A stretch of 64,000 nucleotides of DNA, taken from contig NZ_JAUFQI010000001.1 of assembly GCF_030409715.1 (NCBI RefSeq), forward strand, positions 2,840,501-2,904,500, in the 5' to 3' direction. The translations under genes and the position numbers were made by a program. Shown one piece after another: positions 39,978 through 48,727 of this stretch. The notes under the pieces were generated by a model that had not been told where the DNA came from, made no database searches, and saw nothing but the letters and a program-made list of their open reading frames with translations. Origin of the DNA: Reinekea marina (GTDB lineage: Bacteria > Pseudomonadota > Gammaproteobacteria > Pseudomonadales > Natronospirillaceae). Position 1 is the first letter of the stretch. Every line of letters begins with the position of its first letter.

Positions 39978-40180
39978 TTTCAATAAAGATAGAAGGCGCT
40001 ACATGCCAAGGCTGCGTTAACGCAATAGAAAAGGCATTAGGTAATACCCAGGGTGTGAATTCAGCGAGTTTCGATTTAAGCACACAATGGGCGCGTATCG
40101 ACGCTTCAACCGATATAGATGCATTAACCAGCGCAATTGAAGATGCTGGGTTCGATGTTTTAGAAAGTAAAGAGGATTAG
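39974..40180 (+). CDS. CopZ-like heavy-metal-associated domain protein
   Basis: 68-residue single HMA domain. The metal-binding motif is GATCQGCVNAIEKAL with Cys15 and Cys18. It probably acts as a cytosolic copper chaperone delivering Cu(I) to CopA, whose stop it overlaps by four bases (ATGA). The residue usually before the first Cys (Met in M-T/H-C-x-x-C) is Ala-Thr here, a minor deviation. Confidence 0.85.
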   Translation: MISIKIEGATCQGCVNAIEKALGNTQGVNSASFDLSTQWARIDASTDIDALTSAIEDAGFDVLESKED

Positions 40181-40184
40181 TAAA

Positions 40185-40667
40185 ATGATCGGCAAACTTA
40201 AGCAAGCCTCGATACTTTTTTTAGCTACGGTGGTGCTTGTTGCGTGCAACAAAGAAACACCTACAGCCCCAAGTGTTGTTAGTGTAGACCTAACGCCAAA
40301 GCCAGTGACCCAGCGCTGGTATACCGAACAACAACTGCGTGAAGGTAACAAGCTGTTTGCAGAAAACTGCGCAAGTTGTCATGGCGTAAAAGCAGAGTCT
40401 ATTCCAAATTGGAAAGAAGTTGATGATAATGGTAATTATCCACCGCCACCTTTAGATGGCAGTGCCCACGCTTGGCACCACCCATTAGCCGTGTTAGATC
40501 AGGTTATCGCAAAAGGCGGCGCTCCTGTTGGCGGTGTTATGCCGGCATGGGAATCGGTGTTGTCTTTTGAGCAAAGGCTCAGTGTTATCGCCAGCTTCCA
40601 ACATTATTGGTCAGATGATATTTACCGTATGTGGTTAGGACGCGAACAATCGAATCGTGAAAATTAA
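40185..40667 (+). CDS. Cytochrome c lipoprotein in copper operon
   Basis: 160 residues. An N-terminal signal sequence with lipobox LVAC (Cys about 21) predicts a membrane-anchored periplasmic lipoprotein. One c-type heme site, NCASCHG (about 59-65), and a likely axial Met in GGVMPAWES (about 117-125) are visible. Its location four bases after the copZ-like gene suggests a link to copper handling or cuproenzyme electron transfer; the partner is unknown. GAGGA precedes the ATG. Confidence 0.85.
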   Translation: MIGKLKQASILFLATVVLVACNKETPTAPSVVSVDLTPKPVTQRWYTEQQLREGNKLFAENCASCHGVKAESIPNWKEVDDNGNYPPPPLDGSAHAWHHPLAVLDQVIAKGGAPVGGVMPAWESVLSFEQRLSVIASFQHYWSDDIYRMWLGREQSNREN

Positions 40668-40685
40668 CGTTTACCAAGGGTTTGT

Positions 40686-40958
40686 ATGGACTACAAAATA
40701 TTTTTGACAATCTTTGCATCGGTTTTCATTGCCGAACTGGGAGATAAAACCCAACTAGCCACCATGCTATTTGCGGCCGATAAAGCGGTTAGTAAAACTA
40801 CGGTGTTTTTAGCGGCCAGTGCCGCATTGATAGTTGCCAGCGCCATCGGGGTGCTAGCAGGCTCGGTTTTATCTGAGTACATCAATGAAAAGGTATTACA
40901 CTATATTGCCGGCATAGGCTTTATTGCTATTGGCGCGTTCACTCTCTACAACGCTTAG
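40686..40958 (+). CDS. Half-size GDT1/TMEM165 family membrane protein
   Basis: 90 residues, three transmembrane segments, with one copy of the family motif ELGDKTQ (about residues 17-23). Full-length UPF0016 proteins carry two such repeats and transport Mn or Ca ions, so this form would have to dimerise or pair with another half. AAGGG precedes the ATG. It is last in the copper operon and is followed by a strong hairpin. Confidence 0.85.
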   Translation: MDYKIFLTIFASVFIAELGDKTQLATMLFAADKAVSKTTVFLAASAALIVASAIGVLAGSVLSEYINEKVLHYIAGIGFIAIGAFTLYNA

Positions 40959-40969
40959 TTTATAGGCAT

Positions 40970-41002
40970 AAAAAAGGCAGCGAACCCAAGGGTCGCTGCC
41001 TT
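40970..41002. terminator. Bidirectional terminator between the copper operon and acyl-CoA dehydrogenase
   Basis: AAGGCAGCG and CGCTGCCTT pair, with an inner ACCC/GGGT stem and an AA loop. The minus strand continues with a run of T (plus-strand A 40970-40975), giving a strong terminator for the dehydrogenase; the plus side has a weaker tail. Confidence 0.88.
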
Positions 41003-41029
41003 CATTTAACGTTACAGAATCACTTCAGA

Positions 41030-42796
41030 TTAAAATAAATCCGCTTCCAATGACATTAACGTGTCACTGCCGGCATTTACCTTTGCTGCATAAGCATGTG
41101 CTTCAGGTAGAATTCGAGCAAAGAAGAACTGCCCTGCGGCAATTTTACTGGTATAGAAGTCACCTTCTTTACCTTGCGCAGTGACCATCATCTTAGCCCA
41201 CATAAAGGCATAAGCGGTTAAGCCAAATAGGTCTAAATAATCACAGCTTGCTGAACCAATGGCAAAGGCATCATCTTTTGCAGAATTCAAAACAACTTGA
41301 GTCGATTCATCTAATAAATCTAAGGCGGTTTGCAATGATGCAATCATATCACCGGCTTCTTTATTTTCTGCAATGAATACTTCTACTTCAGATTTGAAAA
41401 TGCCGAAAGCTGCGCCATCATTCGCCACAACTTTACGACCCATCAAATCGAGTGCTTGAATACCGTTAGTACCTTCGTAAATTTGAGCGATACGAGCATC
41501 ACGTACAAACTGCTCCATACCCCATTCACGAATGTAACCATGACCACCAAAAACTTGCTGACCGAGTACAGTTGCGTCGAAACCACGGTCGGTGAAGTAT
41601 GCTTTGGCGACAGGCGTCAACAGTGCCACCAAGGCATCTGCTTTTTTCTGCGTGCTTTCGTCTTCATGGCCTTTTGCCATATCCAACCACATGCCCACAT
41701 AGGCGGCAAAAGCGCGCGCACCTTCATTGTAAACACGTTGAGTTAATAGCATTCGACGAACATCTGGGTGAACAATGATTGGGTCTGCTACTTGATCTTT
41801 ATTGACAGCGCCGCCTGGTGATCGGGACTGAATACGGTCTTGTGCATAAGCACGTGCCGACTGGTAAGACGCTTCGCCTAAACCAATACCTTGCAAGCCA
41901 ATCGACAAACGCTCGTAGTTCATCATGGTGAACATGGCCGCTAAACCTTTGTTTTCTTCACCAATCAAATAACCTTCAGCACCATCAAAGTTCATCACGC
42001 AAGTCGCAGAGGCTTTGATACCCATCTTATGTTCAATGCTGCCACAAGAAACTGAGTTTCGATCGGCGAGTGAACCATCTTCGTTTACCAATACTTTAGG
42101 GACTAAGAATAATGAAATACCACGTGGACCCGCAGGGGCATCTGGAAGTTTCGCTAATACAAGGTGAACGATGTTTTCGGTTAAATCGTGTTCACCGCCG
42201 GTAATAAATATTTTAGTACCCGTAATTGCGTACTTACCATCACCTTTTGGTTCGGCTTTGGTTTTTAGAATACCTAAATCTGTTCCGCAATGAGGCTCTG
42301 TTAAACACATAGAACCCGCCCAGCGGCCTTCATACATTGGCGGTAAGTAAGTTTCTTTCAGAGCTTGGCTACCGTGCGTCAAAATACTTAAACAAGCACC
42401 TGTCGTTAGAGCCGGATATAGCGCAAAAGAAGTGTTCGAAGCATAAAGCATTTCTTCAAACATAACCGTTAGCATTTTTGGCATGCCTTGGCCGCCAAAT
42501 TCAATGTCACCGCCTAAGCCAACCCAACCACTTTCTGCGTAGGTTTGATAGGCTTCTTTAAAACCTTTTGGCGTTGTTACATTGCCATTTTCAAACTGGC
42601 ATTCTTCTTCATCACCGCTTCGGTTGATAGGCAACAATTCGTTTTCACAAATACGTGCGCCTTCTTCAAAGATAGCGCTGGCTAACTCTAAGTTAACCTC
42701 GGACGTAGCTGGCATAGATGCCCAGATGCTATCTGCATCAAACACTTCGTTCAGAATAAATTCGATATCGCGTAACGGCGCTTTATATTCAGCCAT
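41030..42796 (-). CDS. Acyl-CoA dehydrogenase (large, with C-terminal extension)
   Basis: 588-residue flavoprotein for the first step of beta-oxidation. MCLTEPHCGTDLG contacts FAD/substrate, and the catalytic Glu is in AQIYEGTNGIQALDL. The C-terminal extension of about 130 residues (after residue 450) is typical of the long ACAD subgroup. It is paralogous to the next gene upstream. A hairpin in the 71-base gap suggests some independent control. It is followed by a terminator. Confidence 0.92.
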   Translation of the reverse strand: MAEYKAPLRDIEFILNEVFDADSIWASMPATSEVNLELASAIFEEGARICENELLPINRSGDEEECQFENGNVTTPKGFKEAYQTYAESGWVGLGGDIEFGGQGMPKMLTVMFEEMLYASNTSFALYPALTTGACLSILTHGSQALKETYLPPMYEGRWAGSMCLTEPHCGTDLGILKTKAEPKGDGKYAITGTKIFITGGEHDLTENIVHLVLAKLPDAPAGPRGISLFLVPKVLVNEDGSLADRNSVSCGSIEHKMGIKASATCVMNFDGAEGYLIGEENKGLAAMFTMMNYERLSIGLQGIGLGEASYQSARAYAQDRIQSRSPGGAVNKDQVADPIIVHPDVRRMLLTQRVYNEGARAFAAYVGMWLDMAKGHEDESTQKKADALVALLTPVAKAYFTDRGFDATVLGQQVFGGHGYIREWGMEQFVRDARIAQIYEGTNGIQALDLMGRKVVANDGAAFGIFKSEVEVFIAENKEAGDMIASLQTALDLLDESTQVVLNSAKDDAFAIGSASCDYLDLFGLTAYAFMWAKMMVTAQGKEGDFYTSKIAAGQFFFARILPEAHAYAAKVNAGSDTLMSLEADLF

Positions 42797-42823
42797 AATG
42801 CCACCTGTCGTTGTTGTTATACT

Positions 42824-42857
42824 AAAAAGAGAAAGGCCCTGAGAATCAGAGCCTTTT
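42824..42857 (-). terminator. Attenuator-like hairpin between the two dehydrogenase genes
   Basis: AAAGGC and GCCTTT flank a CTGA/TCAG inner stem, and on the minus strand CTCTTTTT follows. It lies just past the stop of the upstream gene, so the downstream gene probably receives only part of the read-through. Confidence 0.65.
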
Positions 42858-42867
42858 ATTTAAGAAA

Positions 42868-44649
42868 TTAAAAAGCGAAGTGATCTTCGTCTAATGCCAT
42901 GGTGCTTTCTACGCCATTCATCATCATCAAACGATGAGACTCTGTACGTGGCAAAATACGATCAAAGTAGAATTTAGCGGTAGCGATTTTCGCTTTATAG
43001 AAATCCGCTTCATCCGTACCTGCATCCAGCTTTTCTTGTGCTGTTTTCGCCATCATCAACCAGAAGTAACCCATTGAAATATAACCAGAGTACATCAAGT
43101 AATCGACAGCAGCGCCACCAACTTCTTCACGGTTCTGCATAGCTTTCATGCCAACTTGCATAGTCACATCGCCCCACTCTTTATTCAGTGTCGCTAGCTT
43201 CTCAACCAAGCCTTTCAACTCAGTGTTTTCAGCTTCTGCTTTACAGAATTTGTGAACAATTTTAGTGAAACCTTTAAGCGCCTCGCCTTGTGACATTAAG
43301 ATTTTACGGCCTAGAAGGTCAAGTGCTTGAATGCCTGTAGTACCTTCGTACAACTGAGAAATACGGTTATCACGTACAATTTGCTCCATGCCCCATTCTT
43401 GAATGAAACCATGACCGCCGTAAATTTGTACACCGTGGTTCGCAGCTTCTGTACCCACTTCGGTTAGGAATGCTTTAGCAATTGGCGTTAAGAAAGAAAG
43501 CATATCGTTAGCGGCTTTCACTTCAGCTTCGTCTTTCGACAGCTTAACGGTGTCAACTAAGAAAGTGGCATACGTCATCATTGCACGACCGCCTTCCGCG
43601 AATGACTTTTGCGTCATCAACATGCGTCGAACATCTGGGTGAACAATAATAGGGTCGGCTGCTTTTTCGGGCGCTTTAGGGCCAGTCAAAGAACGCATAG
43701 CCAAACGCTCACGTGCATACTCAAGTGCGCCTTGGAAAGATAATTCTGCAGAAGCCACACCTTGCTCGGCCGTACCTAAACGTGCAAAGTTCATGAAGGT
43801 GAACATGCAGCGTAAGCCTTCATTTTCTGGACCAATTAAGAATCCAGTGGCTTTATCGAAGTTCATTACGCAGGTTGAGTTACCGTGAATACCCATTTTG
43901 TGCTCAATAGAACCACACTGAACTTCATTGCGGGTACCATCAGGTAAGAACTTAGGTACGATGAACAATGATATACCTTTTGTACCTTCTGGCGCGCCAG
44001 GCAAACGTGCTAATGCAATATGCACGATGTTTTCGGCCATGTCGTGTTCGCCAGAAGAAATAAAGATTTTAGTACCCGAAATAGCGTATGAACCATCGCT
44101 GTTTGGCTCAGCTTTTGATTTTAATAAACCTAAGTCAGATCCACAATGCGGTTCGGTTAAGCACATAGTGCCTGTCCACTCACCTGAAACTAACTTAGTT
44201 AAATAGGTTTCTTTTTGCTCATCGGTACCGTGCATTCCTAACGTATTCATTGCACCGTGTGACAAGCCAGGGTACATACCCCAAGCCCAGTTTGCTTCGG
44301 CTACCATAGCCGAAACCATGCTGCCCATAGAATCAGGTAAGCCTTGACCACCGTACTCTTCAGGTAATGCTAGAGATGGCCAGCCATTTTCTACCCACTG
44401 CTGGTAAGCTTCTTTAAAGCCAGTCGGTGTTTTAACTTCACCGTCTACCCACGTACACCCTTCTTGATCGCCGACTTTGTTTAAAGGCGCTAGCACTTCT
44501 TCACAAAATTTTGCGGCTTCTGACATGATCGCATCGACCATATCTGGAGTTGCATCTTCATTTCCCAACTTTGCATAGTGTTGTTCAGAATTAAACACTT
44601 CATGCATAACGAATTGCATATCACGAATGGGAGCTTTATATGTTGGCAT
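42868..44649 (-). CDS. Acyl-CoA dehydrogenase (large, with C-terminal extension)
   Basis: 593 residues from ATG 44649, which has AGAGGA at good spacing; the frame is open to 44724 but the added 25 residues match nothing. CLTEPHCGSDLG and the catalytic SQLYEGTTGIQALDLLGRK are intact. It is similar along its length to the 588-residue neighbour, so a tandem duplication with divergence is likely, perhaps for different chain lengths. An 18-base PsrA-like palindrome lies 84 bases upstream. Confidence 0.92.
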   Translation of the reverse strand: MPTYKAPIRDMQFVMHEVFNSEQHYAKLGNEDATPDMVDAIMSEAAKFCEEVLAPLNKVGDQEGCTWVDGEVKTPTGFKEAYQQWVENGWPSLALPEEYGGQGLPDSMGSMVSAMVAEANWAWGMYPGLSHGAMNTLGMHGTDEQKETYLTKLVSGEWTGTMCLTEPHCGSDLGLLKSKAEPNSDGSYAISGTKIFISSGEHDMAENIVHIALARLPGAPEGTKGISLFIVPKFLPDGTRNEVQCGSIEHKMGIHGNSTCVMNFDKATGFLIGPENEGLRCMFTFMNFARLGTAEQGVASAELSFQGALEYARERLAMRSLTGPKAPEKAADPIIVHPDVRRMLMTQKSFAEGGRAMMTYATFLVDTVKLSKDEAEVKAANDMLSFLTPIAKAFLTEVGTEAANHGVQIYGGHGFIQEWGMEQIVRDNRISQLYEGTTGIQALDLLGRKILMSQGEALKGFTKIVHKFCKAEAENTELKGLVEKLATLNKEWGDVTMQVGMKAMQNREEVGGAAVDYLMYSGYISMGYFWLMMAKTAQEKLDAGTDEADFYKAKIATAKFYFDRILPRTESHRLMMMNGVESTMALDEDHFAF

Positions 44650-44732
44650 GTTGATTCCTCTCGAGGATGGCTTTTTATAGTCATCAATATATTTTTGGTT
44701 GAGTTCTGAGTGCGCATCGCACATCGAGAATA

Positions 44733-44750
44733 TTCAAACGATCGTTTGAA
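44733..44750. promoter_or_regulatory. PsrA-like operator upstream of the dehydrogenase pair
   Basis: TTCAAACGATCGTTTGAA is a perfect 18-base palindrome with a CAAAC-N4-GTTTG core, the form reported for PsrA, the TetR-type fatty-acid regulator of many gammaproteobacteria. It lies in the region expected for the promoter of the acyl-CoA dehydrogenase operon, so repression relieved by acyl-CoA is inferred. Confidence 0.7.
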
Positions 44751-44960
44751 ACATATGTTCGGAGCCTTAAAATGTCAAGTTATCTCAAGAGCATTCCCTC
44801 AGATCATGTCTCTTTGTGCGTTTGTGTGTCGTTTTTTATGTCGGCTATTGAAATCTAGTCATAAATAAACAATCCACCAGTCGAATTAGCCATTTATTAA
44901 CAAATAAATACAGGGTAACCTTCGCTATTAACTATCCTTATTTCATCGCCAGTACAGTGA

Positions 44961-46532
44961 ATGACCATGACTGATATGTTTGTTGCCGAAGAAACACCAA
45001 AATTCCAATCAAATTGGGACTTGAGCCGATCCGGAGATTTATTAGTCCGCCTTTCAAAAGAGCATAATCTGACCGACCTTATGCACCTTATTTTAACGGA
45101 AGCTAGGCTGCTCACTGGCGCTGAAGGCGGTACTTTTTATCGAATCAGCGGTGAAGATGAGCAGGCACTGCTGAACTTTGAAGTGATACAAAACGCGGCG
45201 CTAGGCATTGATGTTATAGATGCCAGCAAGACTGAGAAATGGGTGCCTATCCCTCTTTACCGCGAAGGGCAACCAAATAAAGCCAACGTAGCCACATTTG
45301 TAGCCTTAACGAAAGAACCCGTCATCATTGACGACGCTTACGAGACCAGTAGCTTCGATTTTTCTGGCACTCGAGTGTTCGATGAGTCCCATCGATACCG
45401 TTCAAAATCGATCATGGCCATTCCACTCCTAAATCACGATAATAACGTAATCGGCGTACTGCAATTACTCAATGCTCGTAACCCTGCAGGCCACCTAGAA
45501 AGCTTCAGCACAGAAAGCCGAGACACCGTCGCGGCTATGGCTAAGTTTGCCGCCATTACGCTAGACAATCACCTTCTGGTGGATAGCCATAAAAACCTGC
45601 TCGATGCTTTCATTAAAGCCTTGGCACAAATTATTGATGTGCGTTCGCCACATACTTCAGCGCACTGCCAACGCATTCCAGTATTAACAGAGCTTATCGC
45701 CAAAGCAGCATGCGACGATAAAGACGGATATTTTAAAGATTTTGATCTAGATGAAGACGGTTGGTATGAACTTTCTGTGGCCGCTTGGATGCACGATTGT
45801 GGAAAATTAGCGACGTCAGAAAACGTACTGAATAAAGGAACAAAGTTAGAGCGATTACACGATGGTATGGAATCGGTAAGAACCCGTTTTGCGGCACTAT
45901 GCCACTTTAGCTCTAACGAACAAGAAAAAGCACAGCACCGAGATGATCTACTTTTCTTAGAGAAAGTAAATAAAGGTGGCGAGTTTATGTCTGAGGAAGA
46001 CAAAGCTCGCGTTAGCGCCATTGGCCAGCAAACTTGGCCCGATGCCTTTGGCGAACAGCAGCCATTATTAACAGAACAAGAAATCTACAACTTGTGTGTG
46101 ACACGCGGCACCATTAACGATGAAGAGCGGGCACACATTAACCGACATATAGATATAACCATTGAAGTGCTAGAAAGCCTGCCGTTTCCGCCAAAATTAA
46201 AGCGTGTTCCTGAATATGCCGGCGGTCACCACGAAAGAATGGACGGTAAAGGATACCCACGTGGCTTAACCCGTGAGCAAATGTCTATTCCTGCTCGCAT
46301 TATGGGCATTGCCGACATATTCGAAGCTTTAACCGCAAAAGAAAGACCTTATAAGCCCCCAATGCCGTTAAGCCAAGCCTTCTCAATTTTGAAAAAAATG
46401 GTCAAAGACCAACACGTTGACCCAGATGTGTTCGAGCTGTTTCTAAAAAGTGGCGTTTGGAAGAGCTATGCACAAGAACATATGTTGCCAGCTCAAATTG
46501 ATGTAAACGACCCATCAGAATTCCTAAAGTAG
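44961..46532 (+). CDS. GAF and HD-GYP domain protein, probable c-di-GMP phosphodiesterase
   Basis: 523 residues. A GAF sensor domain spans about residues 25-205. An HD-GYP domain follows (about 215-500) with HD in AWMHDCGKL and the GYP motif in GGHHERMDGKGYPRGL; about 100 residues separate these motifs more than in minimal HD-GYP domains. Catalytic motifs are intact, so hydrolysis of c-di-GMP is likely. The start is ATG 44961, or the ATG two codons on; the ribosome site is weak. It is divergent from the dehydrogenase operon. Confidence 0.88.
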   Translation: MTMTDMFVAEETPKFQSNWDLSRSGDLLVRLSKEHNLTDLMHLILTEARLLTGAEGGTFYRISGEDEQALLNFEVIQNAALGIDVIDASKTEKWVPIPLYREGQPNKANVATFVALTKEPVIIDDAYETSSFDFSGTRVFDESHRYRSKSIMAIPLLNHDNNVIGVLQLLNARNPAGHLESFSTESRDTVAAMAKFAAITLDNHLLVDSHKNLLDAFIKALAQIIDVRSPHTSAHCQRIPVLTELIAKAACDDKDGYFKDFDLDEDGWYELSVAAWMHDCGKLATSENVLNKGTKLERLHDGMESVRTRFAALCHFSSNEQEKAQHRDDLLFLEKVNKGGEFMSEEDKARVSAIGQQTWPDAFGEQQPLLTEQEIYNLCVTRGTINDEERAHINRHIDITIEVLESLPFPPKLKRVPEYAGGHHERMDGKGYPRGLTREQMSIPARIMGIADIFEALTAKERPYKPPMPLSQAFSILKKMVKDQHVDPDVFELFLKSGVWKSYAQEHMLPAQIDVNDPSEFLK

Positions 46533-46546
46533 CAATATAATCACTC

Positions 46547-46580
46547 AAAGTAGAGCTAGACTCTACTTTAACTATTTTTC
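46547..46580 (+). terminator. Terminator after the HD-GYP gene
   Basis: AAAGTAGAG (46547-46555) and CTCTACTTT (46561-46569) form a 9-base perfect stem with a 5-base loop, followed by AACTATTTTTC. It lies 14 bases past the stop. Confidence 0.75.
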
Positions 46581-46641
46581 TTGCCGCCCTTGTCTATGCC
46601 TCGTACCTTTGCCTCATAAAAAGGATAACAGGAATGCAGTT

Positions 46642-47898
46642 ATGCAAGGCGACACTCTCAACGATATAATCATTTTCACGCTATTTTTCGCGTTACTGGT
46701 TTCGTGCTCCGCTTTATTACCTAAAAATAAATGGGCGATACTTTTAAAGTTGTATTACCGACGTTTTCGAACGGTTCGTTCAATGAAACCTTCAAACATG
46801 GCAACCTTGGTGGTCGCAAATCACCCCAATGCTTTCATAGACCCCTTTGCTATTGAAGCCGCACTGAATGTGAAACTCACACGCACCGTTCGCGCTGATT
46901 GGACAAAACATTGGCTGGTTCGTTGGTTTACGCAAGCGGTGGGAGCAGTCCCTTTGGCGAGTAAAGCCAGTAACAAGGCTGCTTTTACGGCTTTGACCCA
47001 AACTTTGAACGCTGGAAAAGCGGTGATTCTATTCCCTGAAGGTGAGTCTCATAACCGCCGAACCTTAAAGCCTTTTAAAAAAGGAGCGGCCTATTTAGCT
47101 AAACAGTACATCGAAAGCACTGGACACCCTATTCGGGTAGTTAAGGTAGCTTTGTACTATGAAGATAAGTCTAAACTAAATACCAATGTTTGGGTTGATG
47201 TAGTTGGTGAATCAATTTATACCGATGCCAATTTTAATGTTTGCCAAGAAACCAAACAATGGCGTGAAGAAATCAACACAGCATTACCAAGCTTTAAAAA
47301 CACTAAAGAAAAGCAATACCACAACTGGCTATTGCGCACACTTTACAGCATAAATCCTAAGGCACTCACTGGGCTAAAGGTTCCTCAAAGCGACCACTCA
47401 AAAAGCCAGATAACACTGCTACATCATTGGCTAGACAAAGCGCCTATCAATTTAAGCACGTTGAATATGACAAAACGATCAAACTGGCGTTATATAGTGG
47501 ATTCCACAACACAACTTGCCATATTAGGGCTGGGCTTACCTTTGTTTTTATTAGGTTTCGTTTTAAATAGCGCGGCAATTTTCATACATTACGGACTGGT
47601 TAAGTGGCAATCTCACGCGGAAGACAAGTGGGCTAGCAACGCCTTCGTCTTAGGTTTAGTGGTTTACCCTGTTTTTTGGCTTGGTTTACTCATAGCAACA
47701 AACCCAGGAGTCTTGATCACTACCGTAATCACAGGACTGTACGCTAATTTTTATGCCCAAACGAGCACCTCTAGATTAAGGGATTTACGGACCTACTTTG
47801 GGTGCTTGTTTCAGCCCCAATCCTGTGCGGACATTCGAAATACAGCCAAAGTCAGCTTAAATTTACACTCAATTGGCACGGTGAAAACTGAGTCTTGA
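46642..47898 (+). CDS. Membrane-bound PlsC-like acyltransferase
   Basis: 418 residues from ATG 46642 (AGGA upstream). A hydrophobic N-terminus is followed by a glycerolipid acyltransferase domain. The His-Asp motif reads NHPNAFIDPF, with five rather than four residues between His and Asp, a spacing also seen in a subgroup of this superfamily. FPEGESHNRR gives motif III. Two or three membrane helices (about 290-325 and 335-370) end the protein. It probably acylates lysophospholipid or a related lipid; the substrate is unknown. Confidence 0.8.
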   Translation: MQGDTLNDIIIFTLFFALLVSCSALLPKNKWAILLKLYYRRFRTVRSMKPSNMATLVVANHPNAFIDPFAIEAALNVKLTRTVRADWTKHWLVRWFTQAVGAVPLASKASNKAAFTALTQTLNAGKAVILFPEGESHNRRTLKPFKKGAAYLAKQYIESTGHPIRVVKVALYYEDKSKLNTNVWVDVVGESIYTDANFNVCQETKQWREEINTALPSFKNTKEKQYHNWLLRTLYSINPKALTGLKVPQSDHSKSQITLLHHWLDKAPINLSTLNMTKRSNWRYIVDSTTQLAILGLGLPLFLLGFVLNSAAIFIHYGLVKWQSHAEDKWASNAFVLGLVVYPVFWLGLLIATNPGVLITTVITGLYANFYAQTSTSRLRDLRTYFGCLFQPQSCADIRNTAKVSLNLHSIGTVKTES

Positions 47899-48058
47899 TT
47901 CTTCTTTTTTAGACGAATGGCACTATTTACCCCGCCTCCATGTAAATTATAGCGATTAGGCTTATGCTTTTACCTTGTCATAACTAAAAGCTCTAACGTG
48001 AATGCTTGCAAGCCGCCCTTTGCGTCACCATACTGCTGATAACAATAAGGAAAAAGTT

Positions 48059-48625
48059 ATGAGCGGTAGAGCTAATCAACCTCGCGATTTAGTATGGAGT
48101 TTAGAGTCTTTTCGATCCCCCGATAACGCAATGCGTTTCTTCACCGCATTCAAAGGGGCTTTCATGATTTACTCCTACTCAGTCGAAAAACTATATTGCG
48201 ACTATACAACCCAACTAACGGGCCCTATTGGGCGTCGTCGTATGGTAGTTTTACCCGATTTCCAACAGTATTCTTCTATTTTTAATCGCATCGACAACGA
48301 ATCGCTTCAGCAAACGTCGATTCACATTTACCCCACTATAAAAAATGGTGTCACCAAGTTAATCGTGTCTGGTAAGTCTAAATCCACTGGCCAACTCGAA
48401 CGGTTACCCCTACGCCAGGGATTAAAAGCCATGAAGATGGGTTATTTCGACCATGGAACATTAATCCCTGCATTGATGCTTGGCGATTTGCGTGAGTTTC
48501 CAGAGAAAAAGCTTCCTTACCTCAAGCTACATCACATTGATCTGGATAAATTGACCGAATTATCAGAGTTTGAGCGCAAAGACATTCACAAAAGTGCGTG
48601 GGCGAACCTAGAAAGCCTAATGTAA
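48059..48625 (+). CDS. Hypothetical protein upstream of the HDOD gene
   Basis: 188 residues from ATG 48059, which has AAGGA well placed; the longer frame from 48002 adds 19 residues without support. No family, signal peptide or membrane segment recognised. The protein is basic and mixed alpha/beta, with a GRRRMVVLPDF stretch in the middle and a leucine-rich KLPYLKLHHIDLDKL region. It is co-oriented with the HDOD gene 102 bases downstream. Confidence 0.6.
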   Translation: MSGRANQPRDLVWSLESFRSPDNAMRFFTAFKGAFMIYSYSVEKLYCDYTTQLTGPIGRRRMVVLPDFQQYSSIFNRIDNESLQQTSIHIYPTIKNGVTKLIVSGKSKSTGQLERLPLRQGLKAMKMGYFDHGTLIPALMLGDLREFPEKKLPYLKLHHIDLDKLTELSEFERKDIHKSAWANLESLM

Positions 48626-48727
48626 CCTCGATTATTAAACTTAGGGCTGTACTTTGCGCGCAAGTCTTTTCAAGGTTAAACTTAGCAGCCTATAAACTTC
48701 ACCTTTTTCTGGCGCTGTATTTTTTAC

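Noticed and set aside
45569..46021. 150-codon minus-strand frame inside the HD-GYP gene
   Set aside because: Shadow of a well-supported gene with intact catalytic motifs on the plus strand; Ser/Cys-rich composition typical of antisense frames.
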